Assembly (NCBI RefSeq): GCF_013386115.1
Contig: NZ_JACAOR010000002.1
Coordinates: forward strand, 15,163 to 79,162
Source: Pseudomonas gingeri
Lineage (GTDB): Bacteria > Pseudomonadota > Gammaproteobacteria > Pseudomonadales > Pseudomonadaceae
Reading direction: 5' to 3'
Length of the DNA: 64,000 nt
The first letter of the stretch is position 1. Each line of letters begins with the position of its first letter. Shown one piece after another: positions 1 to 8,782 of the stretch. The translations under genes and the position numbers were made by a program. Under the pieces are notes generated by a model that did not search any database, was not told where the DNA came from, and was given only the letters and a program-made list of their open reading frames with translations.

Positions 1-20
1 CGGGGGCAAGCCCCCTCCCA
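1..20. repeat. REP-like hairpin arm, cut by the window edge
   Basis: GGGGGCAAGCCCCCTCCCA resembles the right arm of the Pseudomonas REP hairpins seen again near 9728 and 22651. The left arm would lie outside the window. Confidence 0.45.
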
Positions 21-176
21 CCCTTGGTCAGGGCGCATAGCCCTGCCGTTCCCGCAGGTCATTCAAGACCTACAAGACAAGCGGAAATACCGTCAGTCAG
101 ATCCTTGATCCCTGTCATCCCAGCGAACGTATTCAGGTTTACACTGGCCGCCTTTGCCAACCAAAGGAAGTCAGCC

Positions 177-356
177 ATGAAGATCCTTGTAAAAGAGTTA
201 GCAAAACCCCACGGCAGCCAATGGCAGGTCCGGCTCGATCAGCATGCGGTCACCTTCCGCAGCGAAACCGAAGCCCGCGCCTTTGTCAGCACGCTGCAAG
301 CACGCCTGCACGCCCCTCATTCCTTTCCAGAACAGCAACGGCAAGCCGTCGGCTGA
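177..356 (+). CDS. small conserved hypothetical protein, 59 aa
   Basis: I do not recognise a family. The frame is open from 24, but the ATG at 177 has a purine-rich GGAAG about seven bases upstream and begins a compact basic protein (MKILVKELAKPHG...), so that start is preferred. It has no signal peptide or membrane segment. It contains alternating hydrophobic stretches and a short Glu/Ala-rich helix (SETEARAFVSTLQARL), like a small alpha/beta fold. It ends 10 bp before the stop of the convergent efflux gene. Coding use looks like Pseudomonas, but the short length limits certainty. Confidence 0.6.
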   Translation: MKILVKELAKPHGSQWQVRLDQHAVTFRSETEARAFVSTLQARLHAPHSFPEQQRQAVG

Positions 357-366
357 TCCGCGTCAT

Positions 367-1554
367 CTAGCTCTGGGCGACTCGTGCGTTCTCGAGACGA
401 CGAGTCCCCATGGCAACCATCACCGCCAGCACCCCGCACAGGCCGATCACCAGCGCCATCGGCGTGGCGCTGCCGTCATGCAACAGCCCGACCAGCGACG
501 CCGCGCCCGCCGCGACGCTGAACTGCAGGCAACCGAACATCGCCGAAGCGCTGCCGGCCCGTGCCCCCTGGCCACGCATGGCGCAGGCCGCCGCATTGGG
601 AATGATGCAACCCAGGCTGGAAATGCAGATGAACAGCGGGACCAGCAGCGGCCAGAGCTGCGCGGTATGCAGGGTGCTGATGCCCAGCAGCGTGAGTCCC
701 GCCGCCAGATAGACCCACACCGCACGCGCCAGCAGAAAGGCCGGCCCGCGCTTGCCGAGCAGGCGCGCGTTGATCTGCGCCACCAGGATGAATCCCGCCG
801 CGTTGCTGCCGAACAGCCAGCCATAGTGCTCGGCGGGAACCCCATACAATTTGATGAAGACGAAGGGCGAACCGGCGATGTAGGCGAACATCCCGGCAAT
901 GGCGATCCCGCCGGTCAGGGCATGGCCGAAGAACACCCGGTCCGACAGCAGGCTGGCGTACTGGCGCAACGCCCCCGACAGCGGTTGCCGCGGTTGAGTG
1001 GCCGGCAGGCTTTCCGGCAGGCCCAGGGCCACGGCGACGGCGGACAACGCGCTGAACAGGGTCAGCACGATAAAGATCGACTGCCAGCCGTAGAGATTGA
1101 CCAGCACGCCGCCGAGCATCGGTGCCAGGATCGGCGCCAGGCCAGTCACCAGCATCAGCTGCGAAAAGACCTTGGCCGAACCGATGGCGTCACACTTGTC
1201 GCTGACCACCGCCCGGGAAATCACCGCCCCCGCGCAACCGCCGAGCGCCTGCAGGAAACGCGCGGCGATCAGCCATTCCAGGTTCGGGGCGAAGGCGCAG
1301 GCCAGGGACGCCAGGGTGAACAGGAACACCCCGACCAGCAACGGCCCCCGCCGACCAAAGCGATCCGCCAATGGCCCGTAGACCAGTTGCCCGATGGACA
1401 GCCCGAGGAAATAAACCGCCAGCGTCAGCTGGATATGCTTTTCATCGGTGCCGAAGGCGATGGCCATCGACGGGAAACCCGGCAGGTAGAAGTCGATGGC
1501 CAGGGGCGCGAAAGCGCTCAGGGCCCCGAGGATGAGGATCAATCGTAGGTTCAT
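367..1554 (-). CDS. Bcr/CflA-family multidrug efflux MFS transporter
   Basis: A 395-aa inner-membrane major facilitator protein of the drug:proton antiporter (12-TM) type. The N-terminus (LSAFAPLAIDFYLPGFPSMA) matches the Bcr/CflA signature, with the acidic residue in TM1. The loop 2-3 motif GPLADRFGRRGPLL is the MFS motif A, and ARFLQALGGCAGAVISRAVV fits the conserved TM4/TM5 region (motif C-like). Length is normal (about 390-400 aa). Family members export bicyclomycin, chloramphenicol or sulfonamides, or small peptides and cysteine; the substrate here cannot be told from sequence. It is transcribed alone, convergent with the small gene to its left. Confidence 0.9.
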   Translation of the reverse strand: MNLRLILILGALSAFAPLAIDFYLPGFPSMAIAFGTDEKHIQLTLAVYFLGLSIGQLVYGPLADRFGRRGPLLVGVFLFTLASLACAFAPNLEWLIAARFLQALGGCAGAVISRAVVSDKCDAIGSAKVFSQLMLVTGLAPILAPMLGGVLVNLYGWQSIFIVLTLFSALSAVAVALGLPESLPATQPRQPLSGALRQYASLLSDRVFFGHALTGGIAIAGMFAYIAGSPFVFIKLYGVPAEHYGWLFGSNAAGFILVAQINARLLGKRGPAFLLARAVWVYLAAGLTLLGISTLHTAQLWPLLVPLFICISSLGCIIPNAAACAMRGQGARAGSASAMFGCLQFSVAAGAASLVGLLHDGSATPMALVIGLCGVLAVMVAMGTRRLENARVAQS

Positions 1555-1694
1555 CGGGCATCCGGTAGCAGTGCGTGCAGCCGCCTAGTCTAACTGCGCG
1601 GGGATGCCTTGAACATTCCGATAGGTCGCTAACTAAATAAATGACCGGGAAATTCCAGGGGTTGCCAGGCCGCTCCGGGCACGGCCTGGTGCTG

Positions 1695-1719
1695 TCCCAC
1701 GCAGAGCGGCGGAACGATC
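1695..1719. repeat. decayed half-copy of the 5370-5474 hairpin repeat
   Basis: TCCCACGCAGAGC followed by a divergent pair and GGAACGATC. It matches the right end of the larger repeat (5451-5475) at 23 of 25 positions. It lies just downstream of the copZ stop. Confidence 0.55.
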
Positions 1720-1726
1720 GGAGCGG

Positions 1727-1927
1727 TCAACTCGCCAGCTGCACCGCGTAACCTTCATCGCTGATCACGCTGATGACCTCGTCGGCCGACAACCGGCTCT
1801 GCACGCCGACTTCCTTCGCCCCGAGGTCCACCTGCACGCTGGCCGCCGGATCGCGGGCCTGCACGGCCTGGGTGATGGCCTTGACGCAGTGACCGCACGA
1901 CATGCCCTGGACATTGAAGATTTGCAT
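1727..1927 (-). CDS. copZ: copper chaperone CopZ (HMA domain)
   Basis: A 66-aa cytosolic heavy-metal-associated domain protein. The Cu(I) site is GMSCGHC at residues 8-14 (MxCxxC), followed by the expected helix (VKAITQAV) and the beta-alpha-beta-beta-alpha-beta layout ending in GYAVQLAS. It would carry Cu(I) to the CopA ATPase and the CueR sensor. The ATG at 1925-1927 has a GGAG ribosome site (1936-1939, minus strand) and sits downstream of a CueR-type operator at 1964-1984, so it should be copper-induced together with copA. Confidence 0.93.
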   Translation of the reverse strand: MQIFNVQGMSCGHCVKAITQAVQARDPAASVQVDLGAKEVGVQSRLSADEVISVISDEGYAVQLAS

Positions 1928-1963
1928 GACACTTCTCCTGTATTGAGGTTGGGAACAGTCTCA

Positions 1964-1987
1964 AGCTTGCCATCGTGGCAAGGTCAA
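1964..1987 (-). promoter_or_regulatory. CueR operator/promoter of copZ
   Basis: On the minus strand a -35 TTGACC (1982-1987) runs into the dyad ACCTTGCC-N5-GGCAAGCT (1964-1984). This is the classic MerR-family arrangement, with the operator filling an over-long promoter spacer. It differs from the copA operator by one arm mismatch and in its centre. Confidence 0.85.
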
Positions 1988-2073
1988 GTTCCTCGTGAAG
2001 CTGCCGGGCTGGCATTTCGCTCGCCCCTGCGCCAAGCTTCGTCATCGACGATCCAACCGTAGGAGATTCAGCC

Positions 2074-2460
2074 ATGCGCTGGTCAGTTTTCAGCCTGTTC
2101 GGCCTTCTCAGCCTTTTCGGTGCGACACCCTTTGCCAGCGCCGCCGGAGAAAACTACGGGGTGCTGATCATCTCCCGTGAGCGCCTGGAGGTTTCGACGC
2201 CTTGCGAAATCGGCGTCTACCTGCAGGATCAATTGTCGGCGCGACTGTTCCAGGAACAGGCCACCTCCTTCAACCTGCCGCCCGGCGATGTTTCCGTGCG
2301 CCTCAAGGCGCTGCCGGGCCAGGCCCCTGGCTGTAACGCGAGCATGCTGGCGGCCCCGCAGCAACTGATCAAGCTCAATGGCGGGGATGTGCGCAAGTTC
2401 GCCATTGTCGCCGGGCCGAACGGACTGCGCCTCAAGCAGGTGCCGCTGGGTTATCAGTAA
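2074..2460 (+). CDS. secreted hypothetical protein in the copper cluster, 128 aa
   Basis: The function is unknown. Residues 1-23 (MRWSVFSLFGLLSLFGATPFASA) form a clear Sec signal peptide cleaved after ASA, so the mature protein of about 105 aa is periplasmic or secreted. The mature chain has two cysteines (in STPCEIG and APGCNAS) that could form a disulfide, no Met/His-rich copper motif, and a mostly beta pattern (ISRERLEVS, LSARLFQE, VSVRLKAL). An AGGAG site precedes the ATG. It lies between copZ (divergent) and copA (same strand, 84 bp before the copA start). The location suggests, but does not prove, a link to metal stress. Confidence 0.8.
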   Translation: MRWSVFSLFGLLSLFGATPFASAAGENYGVLIISRERLEVSTPCEIGVYLQDQLSARLFQEQATSFNLPPGDVSVRLKALPGQAPGCNASMLAAPQQLIKLNGGDVRKFAIVAGPNGLRLKQVPLGYQ

Positions 2461-2485
2461 GTCGAACCCTGCGCAAAAGAGAGGC

Positions 2486-2516
2486 TTGACCTTGCCAAGG
2501 TGGCAAGGTTGATCCT
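2486..2516 (+). promoter_or_regulatory. CueR operator/promoter of copA
   Basis: TTGACC at 2486-2491 is the -35 element. It overlaps the perfect dyad ACCTTGCC-AAGGT-GGCAAGGT (2489-2509), with a weak -10 (GATCCT, 2511-2516) after a 19-bp spacer. The long spacer and dyad are diagnostic of CueR/MerR promoters. Confidence 0.9.
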
Positions 2517-2544
2517 GTGGGCAACTTCTCCAGGAGTATCGCCC

Positions 2545-4932
2545 ATGCTCGAATCCACTCTTTTCGACCTGCCGATCGCCGGCATGACCTGCGCCAGTTG
2601 CGCCGGCAGAGTCGAACGCGCCTTGCGCAAAGTAACGGGGACCAGCGCGGTCAGCGTCAATCTCGCCACCGAACAGGCCCGCGTCCAGGCCCCCGCCGAC
2701 AGCTTGCCGGCACTGCTGCAGGCCGTCGAACAGGCCGGTTACCAAGTGCCCAGCCAGAGCCTGGAACTGAGCATCGGCGGCATGACCTGCGCCTCCTGCG
2801 CCGGCCGCGTCGAGCGAGCCCTGAGCAAGGTCGCCGGGGTGCGTAGCGTCAGCGTCAACCTGGCCAATGAACGGGCCCACCTCGAATTGCTTGGCCAGGT
2901 CGATCCGGCGCTGCTGATCGCCGCCGTCGGCGCCGCCGGTTATTCCGCCACCCTGCGTCAGAGCGAAGCCGCCACGGCCCAGGTGCAACAGCAGCGCCTG
3001 AGCCGCGAGCGCTGGTCGCTGCTGCTGGCCATCGCCCTGGCGCTGCCGCTGGTGTTGCCGATGCTCGCCCAGCCCTTCGGCTACGACTGGATGCTGCCGG
3101 CCTGGCTGCAATTCGCCCTGGCGACGCCGGTGCAGTTCATCTTCGGCGCACGCTTTTATGTCGCCGCGTGGAAAGCGGTCAAAGCCGGAGCCGGCAATAT
3201 GGACCTGCTGGTAGCCCTCGGCACCAGCGCCGGTTACGGCCTGAGCCTCTACCAATGGGCCAACGCCGGCCACGGCCATATGCCCCATCTGTATTTCGAA
3301 GCCTCGGCGGTGGTGATCGCCCTGGTGCTGCTGGGCAAATACCTCGAAAGCCGCGCCAAGCGCCAGACCGCCAGCGCCATCCGTGCCCTCGAAGCCTTGC
3401 GCCCGGAACGGGCGATCCAGGTGATCGACGGCCGCGAACAGGACGTCGCCATCAGTGCCTTGCGCCTCGACGACCTGGTGCTGGTCAAGCCCGGCGAACG
3501 TTTTCCGGTGGATGGCGAAGTGGTCGAAGGCCAGAGCCATGCCGACGAGGCCCTGATCAGCGGTGAAAGCCTGCCGGTGCCGAAGCAGCCGGGAGACAAG
3601 GTCACCGGCGGCGCCATCAACGGTGAAGGCCGGTTGCTGGTCAAGACCCAGGCGCTGGGGGCGGAAACCGTGCTCGCACGGATCATCCGCCTGGTGGAGG
3701 ACGCCCAGGCGGCCAAGGCGCCGATCCAGAAGCTGGTGGACAAGGTCAGCCAGGTATTCGTCCCGAGCGTACTGCTGCTGGCCCTGGCGACGCTGGTCGG
3801 CTGGTGGCTGCACGGCGCGCCCCTGGAGACCGCCCTGATCAATGCCGTGGCGGTGCTGGTGATCGCCTGCCCGTGTGCCCTGGGCCTGGCCACCCCGACC
3901 GCGATCATGGCCGGTACCGGCGTCGCCGCGCGCCATGGCATCCTGATCAAGGATGCCGAAGCCCTTGAGCGCGCCCATGAAGTCAGCGCCGTGGTCTTCG
4001 ACAAGACCGGCACCCTGACCTCCGGCACCCCGCGGATTGCCCACTTCAGCGCCGTGGACGGTGACGAAGCACTCGCCCTGCAACTGGCCGGCGCTCTTCA
4101 GCGTGGCAGCGAACACCCGCTGGCCAAGGCGGTACTCGATGCCTGCGCGGAACGTGGCCTGGCAGTGGCGGATATCCATAACAGCCGCTCATTGACCGGA
4201 CGCGGTATCGCCGGCGAACTCGACGGCCGTGCCCTGGCCCTGGGCAACCGCCGCCTGCTGGACGAAAGCGGCCTGGCGGCCGGAACCCTGGAGGCAACGG
4301 CGAGCGCCTGGGAGGCCGAGGGCCGCACCTTGTCCTGGCTGATCGAGCAGAGTCCACAGCCACGGGTGCTGGCCCTGTTCGCCTTCGGCGACACCCTCAA
4401 GCCAGGTGCCCGGCAGGCCATCGAGCAGTTGCAGGCGCGCCATATCAGCAGCCACCTGCTGACCGGCGATAACCGCGGCAGCGCCCGGGTGGTCGCCGAA
4501 GCCCTGGGTATCCGCGATGTGCATGCCGAAGTGCTGCCGGCGGACAAGGCCGCCACGGTCAGCGAACTGAAGAAGAGCGGCGTCGTCGCCATGGTCGGCG
4601 ACGGCATCAATGACGCCCCCGCCCTGGCCGCCGCGGATATCGGCATCGCCATGGGCGGCGGCACCGATGTCGCCATGCATGCCGCCGGCATTACCCTGAT
4701 GCGCGGCGATCCACGGCTGGTGCCGGCGGCGCTGGAAATCAGCCGCAAGACCTATGCGAAGATCCGGCAGAATCTGTTCTGGGCATTCGTCTATAACCTG
4801 ATCGGTATCCCGCTGGCCGCCTTCGGCCTGCTCAACCCGGTGCTGGCGGGGGCGGCCATGGCCCTTTCCAGCGTCAGCGTGGTCAGCAATGCCTTGCTGC
4901 TCAAGACCTGGAAACCCGAAGACCTCGACTGA
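2545..4932 (+). CDS. copA: Cu(I)-exporting P1B-type ATPase CopA
   Basis: A 795-aa inner-membrane ATPase that pumps Cu(I) out of the cytosol. Two N-terminal HMA domains each carry GMTCASC (residues about 9-70 and 75-137). They are followed by the membrane domain with the CPC transport motif at residues 442-444, the phosphorylation loop DKTGT at about 486, a TGDN hinge and [14 protein letters not shown] at 2500 would open a longer frame, but it lies inside the CueR operator. The ATG at 2545, with GGAG at 2533-2536, is therefore the start. cueR follows 10 bp downstream and should share the transcript, giving autoregulation. Confidence 0.96.
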   Translation: MLESTLFDLPIAGMTCASCAGRVERALRKVTGTSAVSVNLATEQARVQAPADSLPALLQAVEQAGYQVPSQSLELSIGGMTCASCAGRVERALSKVAGVRSVSVNLANERAHLELLGQVDPALLIAAVGAAGYSATLRQSEAATAQVQQQRLSRERWSLLLAIALALPLVLPMLAQPFGYDWMLPAWLQFALATPVQFIFGARFYVAAWKAVKAGAGNMDLLVALGTSAGYGLSLYQWANAGHGHMPHLYFEASAVVIALVLLGKYLESRAKRQTASAIRALEALRPERAIQVIDGREQDVAISALRLDDLVLVKPGERFPVDGEVVEGQSHADEALISGESLPVPKQPGDKVTGGAINGEGRLLVKTQALGAETVLARIIRLVEDAQAAKAPIQKLVDKVSQVFVPSVLLLALATLVGWWLHGAPLETALINAVAVLVIACPCALGLATPTAIMAGTGVAARHGILIKDAEALERAHEVSAVVFDKTGTLTSGTPRIAHFSAVDGDEALALQLAGALQRGSEHPLAKAVLDACAERGLAVADIHNSRSLTGRGIAGELDGRALALGNRRLLDESGLAAGTLEATASAWEAEGRTLSWLIEQSPQPRVLALFAFGDTLKPGARQAIEQLQARHISSHLLTGDNRGSARVVAEALGIRDVHAEVLPADKAATVSELKKSGVVAMVGDGINDAPALAAADIGIAMGGGTDVAMHAAGITLMRGDPRLVPAALEISRKTYAKIRQNLFWAFVYNLIGIPLAAFGLLNPVLAGAAMALSSVSVVSNALLLKTWKPEDLD

Positions 4933-4942
4933 AGGAGATGGC

Positions 4943-5350
4943 ATGAACATCGGCCAAGCAGCCCGCCAGAGCGGGCTGAGCGCAAAGATGATTCGTTATT
5001 ACGAATCCATCGGCCTGCTCAAGGCAGCCACGCGCACGGACAGCGGCTATCGCCTGTACGGAGCGGACGAGTTGCATACCCTGGCGTTTATCAAGCGCTC
5101 GCGGGACCTGGGGTTTTCCCTGGAGGAAGTCGGCAAGTTGCTGACGCTGTGGCAGGATCGCCAGCGCGCCAGCGCCGACGTGAAGGCCCTGGCCCGGCAA
5201 CATATCGACGAGTTGAACCGCAAGATCAGCGAACTCGCCGGGCTGCGCGATACCCTGCAGGACCTGGTGGAGCACTGCCAGGGCGATCACCGCCCGGACT
5301 GCCCGATCCTCAAGGACCTGGCATCGGGGAACTGTTGCGAGCCAACCTGA
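4943..5350 (+). CDS. cueR: Cu(I)-responsive MerR-family regulator CueR
   Basis: A 135-aa transcription activator. It has an N-terminal MerR winged helix (MNIGQAARQSGLSAKMIRYY), a long dimer helix, and the Cu(I) loop with Cys112 and Cys120 spaced C-x7-C, the same spacing and numbering as known for E. coli CueR. A Cys-Cys pair follows near the C-terminus (GNCCEPT). The ATG is preceded by AAGGAG; an in-frame ATG at 4889 lies within copA and is ignored. It should bind the two operators near 1964 and 2489 and distort them to switch on copZ and copA when copper rises. Confidence 0.95.
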   Translation: MNIGQAARQSGLSAKMIRYYESIGLLKAATRTDSGYRLYGADELHTLAFIKRSRDLGFSLEEVGKLLTLWQDRQRASADVKALARQHIDELNRKISELAGLRDTLQDLVEHCQGDHRPDCPILKDLASGNCCEPT

Positions 5351-5369
5351 GCCCGCCCCAGGATCGTTG

Positions 5370-5474
5370 ATCGTTCCCACGGTCCCCGTGGGAATGCAGC
5401 CCGTGACGCTCTGCGTCACAAGAGCGGACGCGGAGCATCCTGAGAGGCATTCCCACGCAGAGCGTGGGAACGAT
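5370..5474. repeat. 105-bp compound hairpin repeat after cueR
   Basis: The element is bounded by ATCGTTCCCAC (5370-5380) and its exact inverse GTGGGAACGAT (5464-5474). Inside are further dyads: CCCACGG/CCGTGGG, GTGACGCTCTGCGTCAC at about 5403-5419, and CCCACGC/GCGTGGG at the right end. It fills the gap between the convergent cueR and RIO kinase genes. It looks like a dispersed Pseudomonas intergenic repeat and may also stop transcription in both directions. Confidence 0.75.
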
Positions 5475-5485
5475 CAGCAACACGA

Positions 5486-6385
5486 TCAGTGCTGCATCCA
5501 GGGCGGTGGCGGCTCTTCGGCCAGCTTGCCCGGCGGGGCGTCGTCTGCCGAACGGATGGCCTGGCGACGTTCTTCGTCGAAACGTGCCGCTTCGATCTCG
5601 CGCAGTACGCCACCGACATCCGCCAGCTCTTCCGGATCGTCGAACTCGCCGGTCAGGACGCTGGCCGGATGCAAGGTGCCCGCCTCGTACAGGGCCCACA
5701 TTTCCTTGGCATAACGGGTGCGCCGCAGTTCCGGGGCAAACCGGCCGAAATAGGAGGCCATGTTGCCGACGTCACGCTCGAGCATGCTGAACGCGTGGTT
5801 GTTGCCGGCCGCATCCACCGCCTGGGGCAGGTCGATGATCACCGGGCCATCCGGCGTCAGCAACACATTGAACTCCGACAGGTCACCGTGCACCAGACCG
5901 GTACACAGCATCAGCACGATCTGCGAAATCAGGAACGCGTGGTACTCGCGCGCCTGGTCCGGCTCCAGGACCACGTCATTGAGACGCGGCGCGGCATCGC
6001 CGTACTCGTCCGCCACCAGTTCCATCAACAGCACGCCTTCGAGGAAATCGAACGGTTTGGGCACCCGTACGCCGGCGCTGGCCAGACGGAACAGGGCCGC
6101 CACCTCGGCGTTCTGCCAGGCGTCCTCGGTTTCCTTGCGGCCGAACTTCGAGCCCTTGGCCATCGCGCGGGCCTGACGACTGTTACGCACCTTGCGGCCT
6201 TCCTGATACTCGGCCGCCTGACGAAAACTTCGTTTATTCGCCTCCTTGTAAACCTTGGCGCAACGCAGCTCGTTGCCACAGCGCACCACGTAAACAGCTG
6301 CTTCTTTGCCACTCATGAGTGGGCGCAGCACCTCGTCGACCAGACCGTCCTCGATCAGGGGTTCAATGCGTTTTGGAGTCTTCAT
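5486..6385 (-). CDS. RIO1-family atypical serine/threonine protein kinase
   Basis: A 299-aa cytosolic protein with the RIO kinase fold. Visible motifs are the ATP-lysine strand near CAKVYKE, the catalytic loop VHGDLSEFN (Asp as base, Asn for metal) and the metal-binding strand VIIDLPQAV in place of DFG. The 5' part SGKEAAVYVV is the short P-loop-like segment of RIO1. The C-terminus is acidic and proline-rich (EEPPPPWMQH). Bacterial members are widespread in Pseudomonas; their substrates are unsettled, and a role in translation or stress is only suggested. It is monocistronic, with a promoter presumed in the gap before the chemoreceptor. Confidence 0.88.
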   Translation of the reverse strand: MKTPKRIEPLIEDGLVDEVLRPLMSGKEAAVYVVRCGNELRCAKVYKEANKRSFRQAAEYQEGRKVRNSRQARAMAKGSKFGRKETEDAWQNAEVAALFRLASAGVRVPKPFDFLEGVLLMELVADEYGDAAPRLNDVVLEPDQAREYHAFLISQIVLMLCTGLVHGDLSEFNVLLTPDGPVIIDLPQAVDAAGNNHAFSMLERDVGNMASYFGRFAPELRRTRYAKEMWALYEAGTLHPASVLTGEFDDPEELADVGGVLREIEAARFDEERRQAIRSADDAPPGKLAEEPPPPWMQH

Positions 6386-6824
6386 CAGCTTTTATTGTGG
6401 GTCCTTTATTACCAAACACGCGAATGTCACTCGTTGTACGGCCATCCTCTCACAGCAGGAAGGAAGATGCCGACCTCGAATGTTCTCCAATGCACTCAAT
6501 GTGCCAGATTACCGCGGCAAATCCACGAGCCCCAAGGATAATAGCTGACACTCATCAGACCACTACCAGGTGGGCACTCTGTCAGTTCCGACCATTGCCA
6601 GCCGTCGAATACTCGGCAAAAACGGGAATTTTCGCCAGACGGCCTCAATTTTTTCCTGGCCGAGCCGAAGCGCTCAGAGACAGAGGAGCGTTTGTCGGAC
6701 AATCAGCACACCGCCCGCGAAACGGATTTTCAACACCGCAAGACTTTCACAGCAGCCCAGCTTCGCGCGCCATCGGTACGTCGTGGGCCCACAAGAAAAA
6801 AATCTGGAAGAATCTGGAGCGCGG
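6386..6824. other. 439-bp divergent intergenic region
   Basis: This region lies between the RIO kinase (leftward) and the chemoreceptor (rightward). It holds both promoters, but I could not place a convincing sigma-70 or sigma-28 pair. The last bases give AATCTGGAGCGCGG as the chemoreceptor ribosome site. Open frames crossing it lack support. Confidence 0.6.
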
Positions 6825-8771
6825 ATGAACATCAAGCAAAAACTGACCTGGGCGTTTGCAATCGTCGCCTGTTTGCCGGTGGTGCTGGTCGCCACCCTGG
6901 TGGTAATGAACCTGCGCAGCGAAGCGCGCAACAGCTTTGCCGACGGCAGCGGCCGGGAGATCCGCCAGGTCAGCAACGCCATGCAGCTGTTCTTCGAAGG
7001 CATCAGCCAGAACGTCGAATACCTGGCCAACCAGCCGCTGATCAAGAACAGCGATGGCAGCCTCAAGACCTACATGAGCGCCGATGCCGCCAAGGTCCCC
7101 CAGGGCGACATGGACAAGCAGGTCTACACCTTCCTCGAAGCCCTGGGCACCAGCCATCCGGCCTATGCCTACGCGATCATCGGCACCGAAGCCGGCGGCT
7201 ACGTGTCCTGGCCCGACGATCCGAAGCTGAGCAACTACGACCCGCGCCAGCGCCCCTGGTACAAGACCGCCATGGCCAACCCGGGCAAGCCGCTGCGCAC
7301 CGCCGCCTATTACTGGGCCCAGGACGACGCGACCTACGTCAGTACCGTGCGCACCGTAGCCAACAAGCTCGGCAACCCGGGCGGCGTGGTCAGCATCGAC
7401 GTGACCCTCAAGCAGCTCACCGAGATCGTCAAGCAGATCAAGCTCGGTGAAAGCGGCTACCTGATGCTGCTGGAAAACAGCGGCAACCTGCTGGTCGACC
7501 CCAAGCAGCCGGAACACAACTTCAAGGCCCTGGGCAGCCTGGGCAGCGGTTACGCCGACCTGGCCAAGGCCGGCAAGGGCCTGGTGGAAGTCGAACTCAA
7601 CGGCGAGCACTACATGGCCAATATCTGGCCTTCGGAACAACTGGGCTGGACCTTTATCGGCCTGGTCAAGCAAAGCGAAGTCATGGGCACGGCCAACCAG
7701 CTGACCTGGCTGATCGCGATCATCGCCGCCGTGCTCGCGGTGATCTTCGCCATCGTCGGCGCCAGTTTCGCCAGCCTGATCGTACGGCCGATCCGCAGCG
7801 TCTCCAGCGGCCTGGAAGGCATCGCCCAGGGCAACGGCGACCTGACCCAGAACCTGCAGATCCGCGGCAGCGACGAAACCGCGCAACTGGCGAGCTGGTT
7901 CAACCAGTTCCTGGCGGCGATCCGCAGCCTGATCCAGCATATCGGCCTGTCGGCGAACAAGATCCTCGACTCGTCGCGTAATTCCACCCGGGTATCGGGC
8001 GACATGGCCGACGCCGCCGGGCGCCAGCGTGAAGCGGTGGACATGGTGTCCACGGCGTTCCACGAGATGGTCGCCACCGCCAACGAAGTCGCGCGCTCCT
8101 GCAGCCAGGCCGCCGAGTCCGCCGACAGCGGCCAGCGCCAGGCCCGCGAAGGCCAGCAGCAGATCGATGCAGCCGTGCACAGCGTCGATCAGTTGAGCCA
8201 GGAGATCGAACAGTCGGCCCAGTCCATGCAGCAACTGGAAAGCGACAGCAACAACATCCAGTCGATCCTCGGCACGATCCGCTCCATCGCCGAGCAGACC
8301 AACCTGCTGGCGCTGAACGCCGCCATCGAGGCCGCTCGCGCCGGCGAACAGGGTCGCGGGTTTGCCGTGGTGGCCGACGAAGTGCGCGCCCTGGCCAAGC
8401 GCACCGCGGATTCCACGGCGGAAATCGATGGCCTGCTGGGCAACCTGGCCAAGCGCACCAGCCAGGTCGCGCAACAGATGCATGCCAGCCTGGAGGTCTC
8501 GCAACAATCGGTGACCCGCATCGGCCTGGCGCGCACCAGCTTCGGGCAGATCCGCGAGTCGGTGGACGTGATCCGCGACATGAACACCCAGATCGCCACG
8601 GCGGCGGAAGAACAGCATCAGGTGGCCGAAGACATCAACCGGCATATCAGCCAGATCCATGGCGATGCGCAGTTGGTGGCGGAACTGGCGAACTCGGCAC
8701 GGCTCGATTCCCAGAGCCTGGCGGGTCTGTCCAGCGAGCTGGATGGCCTGGTGAAACGCTTCCGGACCTGA
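6825..8771 (+). CDS. methyl-accepting chemotaxis protein with dCache_1 sensor
   Basis: A 648-aa inner-membrane chemoreceptor. TM1 is at residues about 8-30, followed by a roughly 250-residue periplasmic double Cache domain, TM2 at about 288-312 ([19 protein letters not shown]), HAMP, and a cytoplasmic signalling hairpin with the highly conserved tip [24 protein letters not shown]. In the membrane-distal Cache pocket YDPRQRPWY, later tyrosines and a GGVVSIDV aspartate resemble the amino-acid-binding dCache signature, although amine and polyamine receptors share parts of it. The ATG at 6825 with GGAG is preferred to the open frame from 6570. The ligand is not determinable here. It is convergent with the AraC gene. 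Confidence 0.93.
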   Translation: MNIKQKLTWAFAIVACLPVVLVATLVVMNLRSEARNSFADGSGREIRQVSNAMQLFFEGISQNVEYLANQPLIKNSDGSLKTYMSADAAKVPQGDMDKQVYTFLEALGTSHPAYAYAIIGTEAGGYVSWPDDPKLSNYDPRQRPWYKTAMANPGKPLRTAAYYWAQDDATYVSTVRTVANKLGNPGGVVSIDVTLKQLTEIVKQIKLGESGYLMLLENSGNLLVDPKQPEHNFKALGSLGSGYADLAKAGKGLVEVELNGEHYMANIWPSEQLGWTFIGLVKQSEVMGTANQLTWLIAIIAAVLAVIFAIVGASFASLIVRPIRSVSSGLEGIAQGNGDLTQNLQIRGSDETAQLASWFNQFLAAIRSLIQHIGLSANKILDSSRNSTRVSGDMADAAGRQREAVDMVSTAFHEMVATANEVARSCSQAAESADSGQRQAREGQQQIDAAVHSVDQLSQEIEQSAQSMQQLESDSNNIQSILGTIRSIAEQTNLLALNAAIEAARAGEQGRGFAVVADEVRALAKRTADSTAEIDGLLGNLAKRTSQVAQQMHASLEVSQQSVTRIGLARTSFGQIRESVDVIRDMNTQIATAAEEQHQVAEDINRHISQIHGDAQLVAELANSARLDSQSLAGLSSELDGLVKRFRT

Positions 8772-8782
8772 GTCGGGGGCGA

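Noticed and set aside
2083..4179. 698-codon open frame on the strand opposite the copA region
   Set aside because: It lies antisense to copA and the secreted protein and has Gln/Gly/His/Arg-rich composition typical of frame shadows in G+C-rich DNA.
6570..6824. 85-codon N-terminal extension of the chemoreceptor
   Set aside because: It lacks a ribosome site and any domain, while ATG 6825 has GGAG and begins with the TM1 segment.
6747..8660. 637-codon open frame opposite the chemoreceptor
   Set aside because: Antisense shadow; the chemoreceptor frame has all expected domains.
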